The notes under the pieces were generated by a model. It searched no databases. It had not been told where the DNA came from and worked only from the letters and a program-made list of their open reading frames with translations. Positions 35,306 through 47,084 of a stretch of DNA of 64,000 nt are shown here, piece by piece; the stretch's first letter is position 1; the number at the start of each line of letters is the position of its first letter. The stretch is from Cunninghamella blakesleeana (Eukaryota; Mucoromycota; Mucoromycetes; Mucorales; Cunninghamellaceae). Both the position numbers and the translations under genes were made by a program. The DNA lies in assembly GCA_017871115.1 (NCBI GenBank), contig JAFCIZ010000010.1, forward strand, positions 186,001-250,000, given 5' to 3'.

Positions 35306-36136
35306 TTAAAAAGCAGGAAGTGGGTGATTATGTTCTAGGTACATACTAGTTAAAGCAAATTTTTGACTTTTCCTTCTACGATTAAAAACAATTCGACAGT
35401 TACAACCACTTCTTTTTGATTTCCTATTACGTGTTTTTTTCACTACTTTATTAGCCCCACCAGCAGCTTCATCTTCTTGAGTCACTGTTTTTTTCTTTTT
35501 AGCATTACGATACTTCCTATGATAGACACATTCCATTATTAAATATCCCTTTTTATGGCTACTGTTGTGAGTAACTAGTAAAAATCCATTTTGTTTCGAA
35601 AAGTCAACACAAAACTGTCGACATTCTAATAAAGTATCAAATTCCATCCCTTGTTTGGGTGTAAGTACTGTTGATGTAGATTGTGGTGATGCAGTTGCTA
35701 TTTCTTCTGTAGTATGTTCTTTTATAGTGGTATTATTTTCTTTTTCATTAGATATATTTTCATTAATAGTTGATTTGTTTTCTACTTTTCCAGCAGGTTC
35801 ATTTTCTTCTTTAATTAATTTATTCTGTTGAGTAGCTTTATTTATTTCCTCTTCTTCTACAGTTAGCTTGTGTTGTTTACAAGGATTATTTCTTTCGTCT
35901 ACTTTTTCTTTCTCTTCTTCTTCTTCTTGATCATTAGGTATTTCTTCTTCAGCTGATTTATATGCTTCGTCGTCGTCGTCGTCGTCGTCTTCCTCTTCTT
36001 TTCCTTGGTCAATAGACATCTTTTCTATTACTTTACTAGAATTATTTATTTGATCAAATGTATGTACTTTACTTTTATTCTCTTCTACTTTGAAGGTCAT
36101 ATTTATATTATTAGATTTATTTACGTCATTAGACAT
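35306..36136 (-). CDS. FAR1/WRKY-GCM1-type zinc-finger protein
   Basis: A single exon of 276 residues. The first 165 residues are acidic low-complexity sequence (EEEDDDDDDDE, EEEEEKEKVDE). The C-terminal 110 residues form a FAR1-like domain. It starts MEFDTLLECRQFCVDFSKQN, then ECVYHRKYRN, a lysine-rich stretch, SGCNCRIVFNRR, and ends MYLEHNHPLPAF. The C-x-H...C-x-C...H-x-H ligands are those of the WRKY-GCM1 superfamily, shared by plant FAR1, Mutator-type transposases and yeast Aft1/Rcs1. No transposase catalytic domain follows the finger, so this is probably a host DNA-binding protein, perhaps derived from a transposon. It could alternatively be an Aft-like regulator; the binding site is unknown. 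Confidence 0.72.
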   Translation of the reverse strand: MSNDVNKSNNINMTFKVEENKSKVHTFDQINNSSKVIEKMSIDQGKEEEDDDDDDDEAYKSAEEEIPNDQEEEEEKEKVDERNNPCKQHKLTVEEEEINKATQQNKLIKEENEPAGKVENKSTINENISNEKENNTTIKEHTTEEIATASPQSTSTVLTPKQGMEFDTLLECRQFCVDFSKQNGFLLVTHNSSHKKGYLIMECVYHRKYRNAKKKKTVTQEDEAAGGANKVVKKTRNRKSKRSGCNCRIVFNRRRKSQKFALTSMYLEHNHPLPAF

Positions 36137-37314
36137 GGTATATATTTTTTAAATTATAAGTAAGGGAAAAGAAGGGTAAAAAAAAATAATCCGCCTGTTT
36201 TTTTATTTTTATTTTTTTTCTAACCAAGAGGTATTTTTAGACTCCGCCGTCACCGTTTTTTAGACATCTTTCGCATAATGAATGAAAGATTTACTTGCAA
36301 GATATTTTTTCGCATATATTAAAGATTATTATTGCTGTCACTATTACTTATTATTCACTTAATATATTACTGTTTATAATTATTATTATATTTTCTTATT
36401 ATTCTAAAAAAAATCTACGGCTGTATATCTATGAATGAAAGATATTAACCAAAGAAAGCTTCGAGGAGTCCCAATCTAAAAGAAAAGAGTATCCTTATTT
36501 TCGTATCAAAGAAAAGGATTTTGAAATAAAAAAAAAGATTTTTATTAAAATAACGTTGAATTCTAATGATATCATTTCACAATTATTCACCAAATACATT
36601 TTGCGCTTTTTTTCATTAAATTGAATTTAATTTATTTTTATCATTATGCTGTGTAAAAAATAAAATAGAAGAATAAATTTAAACTGCCAAGAATTAAGGT
36701 TGATATGATTTAATAGTTTTTTTTAATATTATAATGTTACATAAAAAAAAGAATAAAGAAAAAAAGGAAATAGTAAGAATGATGATTATAATAGCTCACT
36801 TTGATTACTATTATTATAATAATAATAATAATAATAATTTGTTTCAATAGTAAAAAGTGTTAAAAATCATACGAACGTACATTTAAAAATTATATATTTT
36901 ATGATGTGATAAAAAAAAAAAAAGCGGAATTTAAACTATAAAGTTACTTTTCTACCTTTTAAAGAGTTAGATCATATATCTTGTTCATGACTTGCCACAC
37001 TCTATTTATAATAATTATTTTTATATAGGAGTGTTTCCTATATTCAAATATGGTTTTAAAATTAGGAGCTTATACACTTTTTTTTTAAGATCAATAAGGA
37101 TAAAATATTATTTTTAAATAGATTGTTAAAAAAAAAAAAACTTGATATTTTTTATTCTTGAATAAAATCTGACATGATTAATATTATTTTTATTTTATAT
37201 ATACGTACCCAAACCCTCCTTTTTTTATTTATTATTCTTTATTTCTACTTACTTTTCTTCCTACTTGTATTAGTTTTATTTGTCTGTCATTTCTGTCATT
37301 TTTATGTAACAGGA

Positions 37315-37352
<38 letters not shown>

Positions 37353-37877
37353 TAGATGCATCATCCAAATAAGGAAATTCACTTGATGGGGGATTCATTT
37401 TCTTTGTCTTTTTTTTTTATAATATAAAAATGATAAACAATAAATATACAATACATCATTTTATTCTTTTTCCCTCTTCTTTCTTTTTACCTCCTTCGCC
37501 TTCCCTCGTGATATGTATTCAAACATCTTTTGTGGTTTTTTTTTAAAAAAGGGATAATAAAGATGGGGAAAGGAAAAGGGATTGAAAAAGTATTATACGT
37601 ACTTGGAGTTTTTTCTTTTTTTTGTGTCGCGTATATTTTTTAAGATTATGTATAATATATGTATCTGAAATATAAATATAAAAATATATATATATAAAAA
37701 AAACGAGTTTTTTGCATTTCCGTTACCATTAATGTCGTATAAAAAAAATAAAGTAAAAATAGGAGATATCAGTTTTTTTTTTTTTTTAATTAAAAAGCAG
37801 ATCTGTTTTTTCATTCTTTTTCTCTTTCTTTTTCTTTTTAAATATTCATCTATTTTATTTTTTTAACTCTTATTATC
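36137..37877. other. Divergent intergenic region FAR1-like / acidic protein
   Basis: About 1.74 kb between two genes read outward. It contains TAA-type microsatellites (36813-36837, 37317-37346), several T-runs and a TC-rich tract directly before the plus-strand gene (37810-37870). A short plus-strand frame near 36.45-36.53 kb (PKKASRSPNLKEK) looks coding-like but is isolated. Confidence 0.4.
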
Positions 37878-38781
37878 ATGTCACAAACAGAAAGTCAACC
37901 TATTGAACCCAAACGTCAATCTTTATTTCAAAAAAGTAAAAATCAAATTGCTAATACAAAAGGTTTATTCTTAAATAGATTTAAGGTAATTTTAAAAAAA
38001 GAAAGCATTTTATTTAATTTTAATTTTAATTTTAATTTTTTTTCCTTAGTCTAATTCCAACGACCAAGCAGCTGCTAATGAACCAGCTACCTTGTCCTCG
38101 GTAGAATTACCCCAAATCGAACAATTACAACCCATCGATACAACCATTGCTCAGAATGAACAATCTTCTCAACAAGAAAAAAATGAAAAGGAAGAACAAG
38201 ACGATAATGTAGTCGCTCAAGATCAAAAAGAAATAGCTGAAAATGACGAACAACAACAAAATGATATAAAAAAAGACGATAATGAAAACAACGAGGAACA
38301 AGTAGTAGTAAAAGAAAATGAAGATCAAGTGAATGAAGAAATCCAAGAAGAAAAGCCTTCTGAAGAAATTGAAAATAACGATGAAGATATTACCGCAAAT
38401 AGTAATAAAAAAGAAAATGAAACCCCCACCAAAAGAACTTCTTTAATTCAAAAATGGTTTAAAAAATCAAATAAACCTACTATTGATACTACTAAAAAAG
38501 ATAACGAAGAAAAAGAACCTGAAAACTTAGATGCTCCAAAAGGTAAATTTGAAAAAAAGAAAAAAGATTAATTTATACTACATATACTTATACGTATTTT
38601 TATTAAATTAGCTGATGATCAAGAACATAAAGTGACCAAACCATCATCTCCACTTGGTCGTAAATTTACTGAATTGTTATCTCGATTGCCTAGCAAGAAA
38701 GAAAAGAAACAAGCTACAGAAGTAACAAGTGAAAAAGTTCAAGTAAATGAACCTTCCGATGTAATTGTTGCCGCCGCATAA
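37878..38781 (+). CDS. Low-complexity acidic protein of unknown function
   Basis: Three exons, 37878-37985, 38050-38542 and 38612-38781, give 256 residues. No known domain was recognised. The N-terminus (PKRQSLFQKSKNQIANTKG) and C-terminus (SPLGRKFTELLSRLPSKKEK) are basic and could form amphipathic helices. The middle is almost entirely Glu, Asp, Asn, Gln and Lys (EQDDNVVAQDQKEIAEND and similar). A basic patch, TSLIQKWFKKSNKP, occurs before the last intron. The last exon is needed, because reading through its donor would stop after a short KKKKD tail. The charge pattern suggests a disordered adaptor, possibly a phosphorylation target. It lies just upstream of VMA13 in the same orientation. 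Confidence 0.7.
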
Positions 38782-39245
38782 TTTTTTATATTTTTAAATT
38801 TATTTTACTTTAATACTTTTTTTTTTTTTAACAAACTTAATTTCTAATTTTTTATTTAATAAATAATTTTTACTCCCCTTACTGTGTTTTATTCCTTTTA
38901 CTATCATAACCAACAAAATTTATTTTGTTTGTTTTTAAATGACTATACTAAAAAGCTATAAAGATTATTTTTTTAATAAACTTAATATATAATTTTTTAC
39001 CTATAAAAAATGAGAATAATAAAAAGCATTATTTTATTTAATATGTATCACCTCTTATTCTTTGAAAATCAAACGGCGGTGTTTTAAAAATAGTCTCAAT
39101 AAATATGTAACCTGAAACGCCCAAATTTATTTTATTTTTCAATACCTTTCTCTTTTTTTTTATTTACCCCTTCCTCCTTTCTTGTTTCTAAATTGCTATC
39201 TTTTTCTTTTTTCTCTTTTTCTCTCTTTCTCATTTTAAATAAGCC
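38782..39245. other. VMA13 promoter region
   Basis: 464 bases upstream of VMA13. A strong pyrimidine tract (TC-rich) from about 39140 to 39235 ends at the start codon. No gene was seen. Confidence 0.5.
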
Positions 39246-39607
39246 ATGTTAACAGCAGAAGAAAATATACCTGTTATCTTGGATGCTTCTTGTCAACACG
39301 ATTTAATTGAATCTATTGCAACATCTTTTATCAGTCACCATTATTTGGATAAGGCTATCAGAGATATTAAAGAAACCTCTCTTCCATGGCAGGTAAACTA
39401 CTAATTCGCGTTATATATCTTTATTCATTTACCTCTATATATTTATTTTTCTTTTCTTTTCTTATCTTATATATATAGGAATATCAATGTAGTGGTTTAT
39501 TAACTGAAGATGAAGTAGCTATGATTAAACACGTTGAACATGCAACTCCTGAAGAAATTGATATTGCCATGTCTGAAGTAATATTGTGTATATAGACATT
39601 TTATTAA

Positions 39608-39699
<92 letters not shown>

Positions 39700-41381
39700 T
39701 AATATCATAATATTTCTTTTCTTGTCTGTATTTATATAGCACGGTATTCATTATGCTGGGTTATATTTGGATTTAATAGATAAATTAGCAAGAGTAGATG
39801 CTATTAAAAAAGTATTAGTACTTATTCAAGATATGTTGGATGGTCATGAACATAGTGAAGAAAGACTTGCTTTATTTCACCAAGCAAGTAAAGGAAAACC
39901 TCGCTATCCTTTCTCCCCTTTTCACAAGTAATATATATATATATATATATGCATATATATAATGACCATTACTAGAATTACTATTATCGTTATCGTTTTG
40001 ATAATATTATTAAAATATACCCATATTTATCTATTTATATTTAAATAGGGTTTTATCTATTGGTGATGAATTTATTGGTGTTCAATCAAGTAAAATCCTA
40101 ACCTTACTTATATGGTAATCTTCAAATGGATTTATATTTATATAAAAATGCATTATTACTTTTGTTATAACTAACTTTTCTTTTCTTTTTTTTTTTAGCT
40201 CAACAAATCAAAGAGACGTTGATATTGAAGATTTATTTAGATGGATGACCTTTCAATTACAAAGTCAATCAAGTCATGTTATTGAATTAAATATTCAAAT
40301 TTTAAGTTATTTATTCCATATTCCATCTTATCGATTAGCTTTTTGGAATACTGTACATGCTATGGATTTGTAAGTTTTGAAGAAAAGCAAAAAAGTAATC
40401 CTTTGAATAAATAAAAACGAAGGTCTGATTTTTTCTTTTCATATATTTATATTTCTATATGTTTAGATTGATTACTATCCTAAAGCGTGGTAATACTGAT
40501 CCACAAAAAACATATGAAGTATTATTTTGTGTTTGGCTATTATCTTTCGATAATAAGATCGCCTCTCAATTAAATTCGTAAGTGTATAATATATATATAT
40601 ATATATATTAAAAGAAGGCGATAAAATCTAATGATCTATCTTTTTATTTATTCATTTGTTTGTGGCTCTATATAGAAAATATGATGTCATCTTTAAATTA
40701 GTCGATATAGCCAAATCTGCTGTTAAAGAAAAAGTTGTTCGTATTATCATGTCTATCTTCAGAGTAAGTGATTTATCATATAAGTTAGCAAAGTAAACTG
40801 GAAAAAAAAGCGAGAAAAAAAAGACTTATTGTATATATGTGTATATATCTGTTATTAATGCTGTTTTTTAGAATTTAATTGAGAGAGCACCAAAAAAGAA
40901 CATTGCACCAATGTTAGTAGCCGATGTCATATCCTTAGTTCAACATTTAAGTGCAAGAAAATGGGCCGATCAAGAATTAGTGGAAGATCTTCACTTTATT
41001 CAAGAAGAATTAGAAAACACTCGAGAAAACTTGACCACTTTTGAATTATATGCTGCTGAAATAGAAACTGGAAAATTAGAATGGTCACCACCACATAAAT
41101 CGGATTCATTTTGGAAGGAAAATGTCGAACGATTCAATGAACATGATCATCAATTATTAAAGCAATTAACAAGATTATTACATTCAACTCAAGATCCTAC
41201 TGTTCTTGCTATTGCTTTACATGATTTGGGTCAATATGTGAAATATGTAAAAGATGGAAAAAGACATTTGGAAGCAGTTGGTGCAAAACAAAAAATCATG
41301 GAGTTGTTGACATATAATAGTGAACAAGTGCGATTTGAGGCTCTTCGAGCAACACAGAAATACTTTGCTATGGTATCTTAA
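39246..41381 (+). CDS. VMA13: V-type proton ATPase subunit H
   Basis: Eight exons, 39246-39392, 39479-39577, 39740-39927, 40049-40114, 40199-40369, 40467-40577, 40676-40763 and 40872-41381, join in frame to 459 residues (yeast Vma13 is 478). The sequence is a run of HEAT/armadillo-like helices, with SKGKPRYPFSPFHKVLSIGD and QVRFEALRATQKYFA near the end, as in other subunit H proteins. The C-terminal domain includes TGKLEWSPPHKSDSFWKEN and VLAIALHDLGQYVKY, strongly conserved in the family. Subunit H links the V1 and Vo sectors of the vacuolar/endosomal proton pump, activates the holoenzyme and silences detached V1. Intron 2 carries an unusually long trinucleotide repeat. Confidence 0.95.
39604..39697. 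repeat. (TTA)n microsatellite in VMA13 intron 2
   Basis: About 30 copies of TTA fill more than half of the 162-base intron between exons 2 and 3. On minus it reads as a long false poly-isoleucine frame. Confidence 0.9.
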
Positions 41382-41433
41382 TATATCAATATTTACCGAT
41401 CTATCTATCTTTCTATCTATCAATTAGTCTGTT

Positions 41434-41475
<42 letters not shown>

Positions 41476-42339
41476 AGTGGCAGTTAATAATGAATAATAA
41501 TTAATAATAAATGCTGATAATAAAAAGAAAGATAAAGATAAAAATTTATTTATTTATTTTTTTGTAATACTTTTCAGTTTTTTTTAAAAAAAAAATCAAA
41601 GTTTTTTTGTAATACTTTGATCGTATTTTTTTTTTAACATCTGTTTTTTTATTTTTATTTTTTTATGGAAATCAACTTTGTTTGATAGATTTTTACTTGT
41701 TTCAATATAGATATTTATTATGAATCGATATAAAAAAAGAAGAGAAATATAAAAAAAGGAAAAAATTGAGTATCAAAAAAAAAAAAATAAAGTCAGAGTT
41801 CAGAACGAGTGTAACCACATTATAATAAAGAGAAAAAAAAAAGCATGATGAAAATGTTGTACGAAAATAGTAATATTTCTATGTGAAATTTAGATACAAG
41901 TATATATATATATATATATATTTGGATAAATAAAATAGAAATGAGATGAAAATAAATATATATAAATATAAATGTTGTATATAATGTGACATATTTCTTT
42001 CCCTTCATTTTTTTTATTTTTTTATTAAAAAGGTTTAATTTATTGTAAAATGAACGAAAAATATTTTTTTTTTGGTTTGAAAAAAGATTATAACGGAGAA
42101 TGAATCATTCTCTCAAATTTGTAGCCGCCTGACCTGAATTTTTTTTAAAGTTTTGATATTAGGCGTACACACATTAAGCAAGCAACACGAATTTTTCTAA
42201 AATAAAAAAATTTCTTTTTCCATTCTTTTTCTCCTTTCTCTTTTCTTTTTCTTTTTGCATCTTTATTTTTTGTACATTTTTTTTTATATATCTATATATA
42301 CATTTATATACATTTATATTTATACCTATTTAATACAAT
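41382..42339. other. Gap VMA13 to acidic/serine-rich gene
   Basis: About 0.96 kb with (AT)n at 41439-41474, several T and A homopolymers and a TC-rich tract at 42213-42262 leading to the next start. No gene was seen. Confidence 0.5.
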
Positions 42340-42478
42340 ATGTTACGTGTTTATTCTATTTTACAACTTGAACCTCTTTGGTTGAAGCCTAAACCACAAT
42401 GTGAATTGATTGTACAAGATGAAGAAGCTGTTGCACCCATTCAAGTCATTCAAGAAACTGAAGTATTAGGTAAATAAG

Positions 42479-42537
<59 letters not shown>

Positions 42538-43102
42538 CGTCCTTCACTATATACTTATATATACATATATATATTGTATCTATATAGTTGAAGAACCTAC
42601 ATCCTACCAACAAGAAGTGGTAGAGCCTGAGTATCAAGTAGTTGAACAAGAAGTAGTCCACGTTGTACATAAAACCAATACTTCTACCGAAGAATCATCC
42701 GTTCAAGTGATTGAATTAGAATTAGATGAATCAGATAACAATAAACATGAAAAAGGTAATAACAGCAACATCAGTAGTAGTAGTGAAAGTAGTAGTGAAG
42801 AAGAAGAAGTATTAGAAGAAAAGGAAAAAGTAGTTCAAATTAATGGTAAAGAAGATTTAGCGCCTATCACCACCAAGGATTTAACAAGTATTACCGAAGA
42901 ACCTAATGATTCATCCAACATTTCCTCCTCAAGTTCATCGCCTGAAACACCTTCCTCTGCTCAATCACCTAGACCTCGTATGCGACTTCGAAAGGATTCC
43001 AAATTTAATGAAAGACGTAAAAGTATGACAAACAAATTGAAGCGAGCTTTCTCTAGTGCAAGTAGCTCAAGTAGTAAAAGAAACTCTATTATTTCTACCT
43101 AA
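42340..43102 (+). CDS. Acidic serine-rich protein with basic C-terminus, unknown function
   Basis: Two exons, 42340-42469 and 42588-43102, give 214 residues. The first exon (MLRVYSILQLEPLWLKPKPQ) is followed by a Val/Glu-rich stretch (VVEPEYQVVEQEVVHVVHK). Next comes a Ser/Glu block (SSSSESSSEEEEVLEEKEK), likely a casein-kinase-2 target region, and a proline/serine segment (SSPETPSSAQSPRPRMRLR). The end is strongly basic (NERRKSMTNKLKRAFSSASS). No known domain was recognised. The intron is mostly a (TA)n repeat. Like the acidic protein on the other side of VMA13, it has an acidic core with a basic helical tail; relatedness is not shown. Confidence 0.65.
42483..42530. repeat. (TA)n microsatellite in an intron
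   Basis: About 24 copies of TA immediately downstream of the donor of the only intron in the gene at 42340. Confidence 0.9.
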
Positions 43103-43182
43103 AAAGTAATATTATTGCTTTTTTTTTGTTAAAAAAAATAATATATATATATATATACCCCTTCTCTCTTCATCCTCCCTAT

Positions 43183-43219
<37 letters not shown>

Positions 43220-45289
43220 TATTATTATTACTTATTTTATATCGTTTTGAATATAACCCGAAATGAACAAAAAAAAAAAAAAAAGATTTTATATATTTTA
43301 TATACACTTATTTTTGTATTTCCCTCTAATTATATATTATTATTTATTTATTTATAACCATTATTATTATTATCATATTATCAAGTATTTATATATTATC
43401 ATTTAAAAATAAAATAATATAAAATAAATTTATTTATTTATTTATTTATATGTACCTCATATTCTAAAAAAATTAGCCTCATGTATAATGATTAGGATTA
43501 TGTGCTACATAATGATTTTCCTTGTCATCATGGGATGGAAATGACTATGCCTTTATTTACATCATTTGTTTTCTTTTTTTTTCACTTTTACCTTTTATAT
43601 ATTATTGAATTGGGGAGTATAAAAATATATATCATTGAAATATGATGCTGTTATTGTTATCACCATTATCATTGTTTCTACTAGTAATGATAATAAAATA
43701 AAAGTTCGTCGTTCAAATATAATAAAAAATAAGATGACCTGAGCACAAAAAAAAAAAATCAGCAAACGGAGTTTCAATCTCGAAGCGATCTCTTTCTCGA
43801 AAAAAAAGATCGTGTTGTTAAATAAAAATCATATAACCAAAAGCTATCATTCCATACTAATAAGAAAAAAAACGATTAGGGGGATTGAATGATGATGAAA
43901 ATGATTATTAAAGATGTTAAATAAACCAAATTCAAAAAAAAAGTGGTACTTGAGTATATAAGATATATATTATTATTTTAATTGTTAATCTATGATATGA
44001 ACTATTTTTAGTATATAAGATCAACAATAAATAAATAAAATAAAAAGGATCAAGTACTATTACTCATCAAAAAATGAATAAATTCCTGATAGATTAACTT
44101 GACAAAATTTGGGATTTTACTACATAAACATAAAATATGAATAACCTAACTAAATAAACTTCTTGAAAGTATAATATTCTATTTTGTGATGTTAGGATGG
44201 TTCGTTCTTTTTATTTATTTATTTTAAATTCAACCTTTTATTTAATAGTATCACTTTTTATTTTATTTTATTTATTATTATTATTATATTAATTCATATA
44301 TAAATGATGGTGAATAGTATATGTATTAATATGTAACATCAAATAGAATGCAAGTATATCGCCTTGTTAGATTCTTTTTTAAAAAAATATAATATAATAA
44401 AATAAAATAAAAATAAAAAACCAGCTTTTAAACTGGTATAGAATAGGTGATACAAATATCCAGTTTATAATAAACATATTGAAAATCGTCGTAGCACTTT
44501 TATTTCTCAAAAAAAAAAAAAAAAAAAAAAATAAAGCATCGATTAAATAACATAAAAAATGTAATTTTTATTTAAAACGATTCATTATACAACTATGAAA
44601 TAATTTTTTTTTCTAATTAGTTATTTTTTTTTTTTTTGCCAACAATTATTACTAATCATCTTTTATAATTTAATTTATTCGATTATTAGAGATCAAGATT
44701 TTTAATCCTAATTCTGCATTTTGAAATATCCGTAATAAATCTGGATACTTACTGAAAAAATAGGAAAAAAAAAGCTAATAGGTATATATTTTGGAATAAG
44801 CCTAAGGTTAATTATTTATTATTTTTTGATACAAAACGTATTCAATGAAACTAACACTCATTATTTCATCATACGTTGATATTAAATTTATCAATATAGG
44901 TCATTGATTTTTCTGACATAAATGATACATGTTCAAGTAAATTCAATAATTATTTAATTTATCTTTTTTTTTTGTTGGCGTTGCTATTACTGTTCTAGGT
45001 ATATAATTATAACTAAAGTGAACTAGTACTAAATTTTACATAGTTGTCAGAGGCGAACAATTGCTTTATATAGATTATATACAACAGTGAGTTTGAAAAA
45101 AAAAACCCCCTCTCATTTTTAATTTTATAAAAATGCGGAAGTTAAATTTGGGGTATATATGAATTTTTTCTACATTAGATAAATTTCTTTGTTCTTGTCG
45201 TTTTTCTTTTAATAAAAATATAAAAATATAAATATTTACATATATTATATAGATTTATGTAAAGCATCAACAATAGTAGAGTATTTTTT
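43103..45289. other. Gene-poor interval
   Basis: About 2.2 kb with TTA microsatellites (43190-43220), A-runs and no gene model. On minus, an open stretch near 44.09-44.21 kb (NRILYFQEVYLVRLFIFYVY) and on plus a short one near 45.05 kb (LSEANNCFI) have coding-like texture but are closed by stops. I treat them as possible relics only. Confidence 0.4.
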
Positions 45290-47084
45290 ATGTCTGATAG
45301 TCGATCTTTTAATGATGAATTATTTTGGTTAGAACAAGAAGATGCATCTAGGTAAAATTTTACATTTTATTCATTTTTACTTTTTCATACTCTTGTCTAT
45401 ATAATTTAACAAAGTACTTTTGTCCTATCTTCTTTCCTTTATAGTGACAATGAAGCTTTTTTACCATCAGATACGCCATTAGATTCACCTAATATTATTA
45501 AAATGAAAAAACGAGCCATTAAAATTAGTCTTCACCATGTCTATGACAAAACAATACAAAAACAAGTAAATGAATTCAACATACTTCAAAAAAACTTCAG
45601 TACTCACATAGATAGCCAATTTTTATCTAAAAAAGTACGACATAAACCTATCTTTGAATTGATTGATGGGTCAAAATTTCTTGACAAAAATATTAACAAC
45701 ATCAAAAATTTACTAGTAGAAATACATAACGAAAATAATAACTCTATTTCCACTTCCACTCCAGATAATTATTTTGATTGTCAAAGCATTGTAGATAATA
45801 ATAGCCAGTATGTAAATAATGAAAATCAAGAATTAACAGACACCACAATCAATGAAGAAAATAGAAAAAAAATATATCAAAATGAAGTTTTGGTAAATAC
45901 ATATATATTTATATGCAAACTTTATTTATTATCATAAAATATTTGCTCACTTTTATAATATTGTCTATTTCTTTTTCATTTTTATGTTTTGTCCCAAATA
46001 GAGAATGTATAATAATTTAATTAAAATATATCGTTCAGGACACTGCAATCAATTAAGTGACCTCCAAAAAGAATATAATGATCGATTATTAAAAGTAAAC
46101 GACCATGTAACGCTCATACATGAAGAAGTATTAAGAAGTGTAGATCAAGTACCTATTCCAACTTCACCAGTTTCATTACAGTCTAAAAAAAATGTATATT
46201 TCGTTGATTCATCCAGAGATCCACGTTTAAAACGATTAAAACAACATTCACAGCTTCAATCCCAATCTCAATTAACTTATCCATTACAATTATACCAATC
46301 ACCAACACCACCGCCTCAACAACAAGAACAGCTAATAGACATTAATACTTCACCCTTTAATATAAAAATAGAATCTATGGGTTCAATAGTGACCCCGATC
46401 ACTTCTAACCAGTCGGGTATATTAAATATGAATCCATATCAACTTAATCCTCCTCATTCTTTATCCTCCTCTTCTTCATTATTTTATGATCCAAGCAACT
46501 CTACTTATAATGACGATATCTATTTTGAAGGACTTTCTAATTGTTCTAATATTACCAATAATAATAGTAATAATAATACCATTAGTAATAACTATGTAAG
46601 AAAAAATATTCCATCTAACCTTGATGATCACTATACCATATCTAGACCTTCAGCCCCACCAAGGCTACCATCGACCTACTTTGACATTTCAAGAAAATCT
46701 AGCTCAATTCATTTACAAACAGCAATCAAAACTCTTACTGGGAAATATTTAACCTCTCGCGGTAAATTTGAAATAGTGGATGGTAAATTACGGTGTCGGA
46801 TCAGTGATAAGGATCAAGATTCGCCGGGCGCTATCATAGAATTAGGTGACCCTTACACTTATATTACGACCTTGGAACTATATGTAGCAAGTCGTGACTA
46901 TCCAGACCCAACACGCTGTGTACAACATGCATTGGAAGGTTTAAAAAGAAATGGTTATGCTGTATATTGCAGAAGAGAAAACAATAGAGCTATGTTTGCT
47001 TATCTTCCTAGTCTAGATAAAAGAACATGGGTAAAAGTAGGATATGCTGACAATTTGATGGTGGCATTTCATCATTTTTTATAA
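45290..47084 (+). CDS. Protein of unknown function with conserved-looking C-terminal domain
   Basis: Three exons, 45290-45351, 45445-45892 and 46002-47084, give 530 residues. I do not recognise the family. The N-terminal third is helical (ISLHHVYDKTIQKQVNEFN; later MYNNLIKIYRSGHCNQLSD), probably coiled-coil. The middle is disordered, with Gln-, Pro- and Asn-rich runs. It contains the short motif SSRDPRLKRLKQ, and RDPRL-type motifs occur in several nuclear RNA-processing proteins. The last 115 residues are compact and mixed in composition (YLTSRGKFEIVDGKLRCRIS, ELYVASRDYPDPTRCVQHAL, WVKVGYADNLMVAFHHFL), so they are likely a folded domain. A nuclear role is only a weak guess. Confidence 0.7.

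Noticed and set aside
39500..39751. Minus-strand 83-codon frame with a long poly-isoleucine run
   Set aside because: It is the reverse reading of the TTA microsatellite in VMA13 intron 2.
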